DNA of 64,000 nt, from positions 124,001 to 188,000 of the forward strand of contig DATJRY010000012.1 in assembly GCA_035504415.1 (NCBI GenBank). Direction: 5' to 3'. The stretch comes from Candidatus Sulfotelmatobacter sp. Lineage in GTDB: Bacteria; Vulcanimicrobiota; Vulcanimicrobiia; Vulcanimicrobiales; Vulcanimicrobiaceae. A model generated the notes under the pieces. It did not search any database, had not been told where the DNA came from, and saw nothing but the letters and a program-made list of their open reading frames with translations. Below, piece by piece: positions 61,013 to 64,000 of the stretch (the stretch's first letter is position 1; each line of letters begins with the position of its first letter). The translations under genes were made by a program, and so were the position numbers.

Positions 61013-61525
61013 ATGCATGACGCCGATCGCCAGGTGGACCGAACCGACGATCGCTCATCGACAGGGGTCTTATGGCGCGCCCCGTCGCCCCTCAGGAATA
61101 GAATAAGGAACTCCGCCAAAGCTCTGGACATCAGTCAGAACACCTACCTGACGACGACCGCGATCTTCGGCGAACTGATGATCAAACGCGGTCCTGAAGG
61201 CATGCCCGAAAACGTGAGGACGCTGTTCGTTCACATGAACGAAGCGGTTCAGCGCGGAGAACGCATGGTGATGGACGCTTGCCACGAAGACGATTGGAGC
61301 ACGCTTCAAGACGTTCTCTCGGTCTTGCAGGACGCACGGCTCCTACGCGACGTCGCTGACCGAAAGCCTACGGGCGTTGATGCATCGGTCGTCGTCTATG
61401 GCTTCAGCTTTACGCGGGAGGGAGTCGTCGTTTGGAAACGAGTCGGTCCTCTCCTTACAATGTTATTGGATGCCGTAGTGCTTATGAAGAAGCCGCAGCT
61501 TTCAAACAGCCTCGCAACGATCTAA
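61013..61525 (+). CDS. hypothetical protein
   Basis: A 170-aa protein with a strong ribosome-binding site (GGGAGGAAACC). Helical segments include LDISQNTYLTTTAIFGELMI and DACHEDDWSTLQDVLSVLQD; the C-terminus has VYGFSFTREGVVVWKRVG. Downstream of the candidate origin, so an initiator or copy-control role is conceivable, but no Rep family is recognised. Confidence 0.5.
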   Translation: MHDADRQVDRTDDRSSTGVLWRAPSPLRNRIRNSAKALDISQNTYLTTTAIFGELMIKRGPEGMPENVRTLFVHMNEAVQRGERMVMDACHEDDWSTLQDVLSVLQDARLLRDVADRKPTGVDASVVVYGFSFTREGVVVWKRVGPLLTMLLDAVVLMKKPQLSNSLATI

Positions 61526-61610
61526 GCTGTTTCGTTCGAGTCGCTGCAATCTAAGCAGCCGCGCACTGCGGTCTGCGTAGAGCCGCATTGACCGAACGAG
61601 GCTCCCATAA

Positions 61611-61961
61611 CTACTCGGCGAGAAGAAAACGCGCTATATCATCGGCGGCTTTGAGCGCCGCCGGCCGGGTGCGGTGATAGTAGCGCTCCTCCCATGGCTT
61701 CGTCGGAAAACCGGGAACCACCGGAGAAACGAACACCGCGCGGGCCTGATCTTGCACGTCACTTGGAGGCCAGATCGACACAAAGGCTCCTTGATTCAGC
61801 CAACATGGTTGATCGAAGGCCTCCTCCGGAACGCCGGAGCCGGAAAGAACCTCGAAGACGCTCTTTCCTTCTAAATGAAACTCCAAGCCCGGCGCGATCT
61901 CGATGAGTCTCGCGTCGACCGCCTTCGCCCAGGCGCGCATTGTCGGGAAACGATCTGACAA
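61611..61961 (-). CDS. hypothetical protein
   Basis: A 116-aa protein starting at TTG 61961 (ATG 61940 possible). Segments AWAKAVDARLIEIAPGLEFH and FVSPVVPGFPTKPWEERYYH suggest a small alpha/beta protein. No family recognised. Confidence 0.45.
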   Translation of the reverse strand: MSDRFPTMRAWAKAVDARLIEIAPGLEFHLEGKSVFEVLSGSGVPEEAFDQPCWLNQGAFVSIWPPSDVQDQARAVFVSPVVPGFPTKPWEERYYHRTRPAALKAADDIARFLLAE

Positions 61962-62041
61962 CGACTTAGCCCCCTATGATGAACCTGCAGGACTCATCCG
62001 GAATGATCCGGCTGCAAACGAGATACGGGCGGTCAAGCTCC

Positions 62042-62428
62042 TCAGACGCGTAGGTGTATCCGCCGGAGCGCGCTGTAACAGGCAAACGCCAGAAGCGTCA
62101 CGGCCACGATGACGAAGGTCGATTCGCCCTGTTCATCTTCCGCGTAGACGATCGGAACGGAAATCTTTTCTAAACGCTGCCGAAAAGAAGCGTGGCGTCG
62201 CCGAAGAGATCGAAGATGCTTAGCGGTGACACCTTCGACGTCGAGCAGCTCGTCCGCCGAGGCGAATAGTCCGTTCGTCTCGGAACGCGACGATCGGCTC
62301 GGCGAACTTCGGACGATCCCGGCGCACGAGGCAATGAGGGACCTCGTCTCGTCAGTTTTCCGACGAGGGTGTCGTCCGCAGGGCGGAGCGCCGCAGACAT
62401 CTCGACGGCAAGTTCGCAGCGTCGGCAT
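62042..62428 (-). CDS. hypothetical protein with HhH-like motif and C-terminal TM
   Basis: A 128-aa protein (ATG 62428): SADELLDVEGVTAKHLRSLR resembles a helix-hairpin-helix unit of ComEA type, and the C-terminus is a membrane helix (STFVIVAVTLLAFACYSALR). The N-terminal ~50 residues are uncertain. Low-confidence gene. Confidence 0.4.
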   Translation of the reverse strand: MPTLRTCRRDVCGAPPCGRHPRRKTDETRSLIASCAGIVRSSPSRSSRSETNGLFASADELLDVEGVTAKHLRSLRRRHASFRQRLEKISVPIVYAEDEQGESTFVIVAVTLLAFACYSALRRIHLRV

Positions 62429-62469
62429 CGGCAGACCTCGGCAACGGACGACGAATCGCCGCGAAAACC

Positions 62470-62763
62470 TCAGCCTTTCGTCTCCTTGTCCTTGCGTGGC
62501 GCGCGCTTTCGCGCCGGGCGGTCTCGCGGCTGCGGCGATAGCAGCTCGACCACATCGAGATCCAGCGCGCGGGCGATGAGGTACAGCGCCCGGAGGCTGG
62601 GATTCAACGTATCGGCGTCGCCGTCGGCCTCGATCTGCTGCACTCGGCGCAGGGAAACACCCGACCGACGCGCGAGGTCCGGCTGGCTCATCTCCAACGC
62701 GAGGCGGCGATCGCGGACCGCCCGCGACACGCGCCGCACGATCGTCGTCCAGCCATCCGCCAC
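62470..62763 (-). CDS. XRE-family DNA-binding protein
   Basis: A 97-aa XRE protein: HTH at ~14-73 (SQPDLARRSGVSLRRVQQIE) and a short basic tail. ATG 62763. Likely a repressor of the neighbouring unit; it is divergent from the lipoprotein gene. Confidence 0.78.
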   Translation of the reverse strand: MADGWTTIVRRVSRAVRDRRLALEMSQPDLARRSGVSLRRVQQIEADGDADTLNPSLRALYLIARALDLDVVELLSPQPRDRPARKRAPRKDKETKG

Positions 62764-62871
62764 CCTTCCGCATTCCGGCGGCCTCGCCGACCGACCAGCG
62801 CAATATATTGCGGGTTACGAATGCTCCCGCGGAGAAGACCGCCGCCCACTCCCTTCGGGCCGGAGGTCCTC

Positions 62872-63432
62872 GTGCGTCCCATCCTCGCCACCCTCGTCAT
62901 GATCGTTTCGCTCTCCGCGTGCGGAGGCGGCGGGACGGATGGAGGAACGGGCGACGCGAGCAGGGCGGTACGCGAAGCGCTCGCAGCCCGGCCGCCGACC
63001 GTCGAGGTCCCCCTCTCGTTCTGCAACCCGCGCACCGACGCGTTGGGCCGCGCATTCATGCGCGACCAGGTCGCGAAGTGGGCGGGACTCCCTGGCGTCG
63101 CGGTCTCCCCCGTCACCTCGGGCCGGAGCGGCCTCTGCGCGAAGCTCACCTGGTCCGCCCAGGACCGCATGACGACCACGCCGGCATCCTCCGCCGACGA
63201 TGCCGGCTACGTCCCGATCGGGGCGATGGTCGCGACCCGGATCGGATCCCCCGAGGGCTCCTCCGTCCGCTTCGACGCGAAGTTCGTCCCGAACGCGCTC
63301 GGCGCCGCGATGATCGCGCGCAAGCTGGTGCGCGTCCTCCCCGCGGACGTCACCGACGCGGACGCGACGATCCATCGCGACGCCGGCGGCGCCACCGTGG
63401 CCGACCTTCCCGCCTCGGTGATCTACCAGTGA
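62872..63432 (+). CDS. lipoprotein of unknown function
   Basis: A 186-aa lipoprotein: hydrophobic N-terminus with lipobox LSAC (Cys ~18) followed by a Gly-rich linker. GTG 62872 with GGAGG at good spacing; the upstream ATG 62821 would move the lipobox away from the start. The mature domain (VPLSFCNPRTDALGRAFMRD, KFVPNALGAAMIARKLVRVL) is not recognised. Its stop overlaps the next start (GTGA). Confidence 0.65.
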   Translation: MRPILATLVMIVSLSACGGGGTDGGTGDASRAVREALAARPPTVEVPLSFCNPRTDALGRAFMRDQVAKWAGLPGVAVSPVTSGRSGLCAKLTWSAQDRMTTTPASSADDAGYVPIGAMVATRIGSPEGSSVRFDAKFVPNALGAAMIARKLVRVLPADVTDADATIHRDAGGATVADLPASVIYQ

Positions 63433-64000
63433 CCCGGCGCGTCCTCGCGATCGCGGCGCTCGCGCTGCTCGCCGCGTGCGCGGGCGGAGGCGGAAGCTCG
63501 GGCGGCGGCCCGGTCCCCGCCGGCGGAGGAGCGACGCCTTCGCCCACGCCGACCGCCTCGGGCGCTACGCCGTCCTCCACGCCGCGCGCCACAGCGTCGC
63601 CGACGGCTTCCCCCACGGCGTCGCCGGCGGCCGCGACCGTTGCCGGGCTGGTGAAGGACTCCAACGACAATCCGGTCTCGGGAGCCGCGGTGTACGTCGG
63701 CGCGGCCTTCCCGGCCGGGACCACGGCGCCCGCCGGCACGCCGACCACGAACGCCAGCGGCTCGTTCCTCGTGAACGCGACTCCGGGCCAGGCGTGGATC
63801 GTCGTCTTCCCGCCGGCGTCCTCGACCCTGCCGGTCTACCACGCGCAGACGACGATCGCGGCCGGCGCGACCGCGCTGCCGCAGATCACCCTGGACGTCG
63901 TCGACGCGACCGACCTCCAAGGCCTCGCGTCGATCAACGCCTACCGCTCCTCGCTGGGCGAACCGCCGTACGCGATCGACGAGATCGAGACGGAGGCCGC
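63429..64000 (+). CDS. lipoprotein with carboxypeptidase-regulatory-like and CAP-like domains (partial)
   Basis: A protein running off the right edge (190 codons seen). Lipobox LLAACAGGGG (Cys ~17), a Thr/Pro/Ser-rich linker, a carboxypeptidase-regulatory-like beta domain (VAGLVKDSNDNPVSGAAVYV) and the start of a CAP/SCP-like domain (LQGLASINAYRSSLGEPPYA). GTG 63429 overlaps the upstream stop. Probably a surface protein; the C-terminus is missing. Confidence 0.68.
   Translation, partial: MTRRVLAIAALALLAACAGGGGSSGGGPVPAGGGATPSPTPTASGATPSSTPRATASPTASPTASPAAATVAGLVKDSNDNPVSGAAVYVGAAFPAGTTAPAGTPTTNASGSFLVNATPGQAWIVVFPPASSTLPVYHAQTTIAAGATALPQITLDVVDATDLQGLASINAYRSSLGEPPYAIDEIETEA

Noticed and set aside
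1-64000. CRISPR array
   Set aside because: No regularly spaced 20-40-bp direct repeats and no Cas genes were seen.
1-64000. rRNA or tRNA genes
   Set aside because: I found no recognisable rRNA or a convincing cloverleaf by eye; a tRNA scan would be needed to be certain.

Overview
The window is high-GC DNA (about two-thirds G+C in most genes) from a free-living, probably diderm bacterium. It has frequent GTG starts, many one-component and STAND-type regulators, two-domain KaiC and SpoIIE-type signalling proteins, lipoproteins, an FUSC-type inner-membrane exporter and a beta-barrel fragment ending in Phe. No rRNA, tRNA or phylogenetic marker is present, so the phylum stays open; Candidatus Eremiobacterota (WPS-2) or a similar deep-branching GC-rich lineage is only a guess.

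Region 1 (1-31.1 kb) is ordinary chromosome. It holds small enzymes (GNAT, thioredoxin-like protein, two paralogous alpha/beta hydrolases, SDR, aldo/keto reductase, HIBADH-like dehydrogenase, dienelactone-hydrolase-like protein, UxaA-family enzyme, tautomerase, carboxylesterase), transporters (EamA, FUSC) and many regulators: two XRE/winged-helix STAND ATPases, three related XRE proteins (two with a sensor half), a KaiC-SpoIIE/HATPase operon and a LytS-LytTR two-component pair. A ~50-bp leader motif is shared by two unrelated genes here.

Region 2 (31.5-41.6 kb) is a lower-GC patch of small, rarely recognisable genes. Seven loci (32.1, 33.0, 33.9, 36.6, 39.4, 40.1 and 40.5 kb) are split by frame changes, an Rhs toxin tip and a beta-barrel C-terminus meet as fragments near 37.11 kb, and DUF4160/DUF2442 cassettes are duplicated and decayed. 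It is either a decaying polymorphic-toxin/toxin-antitoxin area or a stretch of poor consensus sequence.

Region 3 (41.7-62.8 kb) is a GC-rich accessory island. It starts with a truncated ComEC-like MBL domain beside a three-ORF SWIM/DDE transposase element. It continues with small uncharacterised genes; a coupled four-gene operon (47.18-50.75 kb) of an unknown protein, a QueC/QatC-like PP-loop enzyme, an XRE-ImmA/IrrE protease and a PIN-domain protein that appears to start at CTG; an SDH_sah/ClpP-class protease with small neighbours; a membrane GAF protein; a DUF2622 (GhoS-like) protein; and a 540-aa protein with a PD-(D/E)XK-like C-terminus. Three copies of a ~53-60-bp element with a near-constant loop and variable but paired stem lie at 44.95, 53.73 and 58.69 kb. 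Around 60.7-61.0 kb there are iteron-like repeats, DnaA-box-like sites and a perfect 28-bp palindrome.

Region 4 (62.8-64 kb) returns to GC-rich genes: two lipoproteins, the second (CAP-like) running off the end. The two most novel-looking items are the QueC-like/ImmA/PIN operon and the compensatory stem-loop repeat family.
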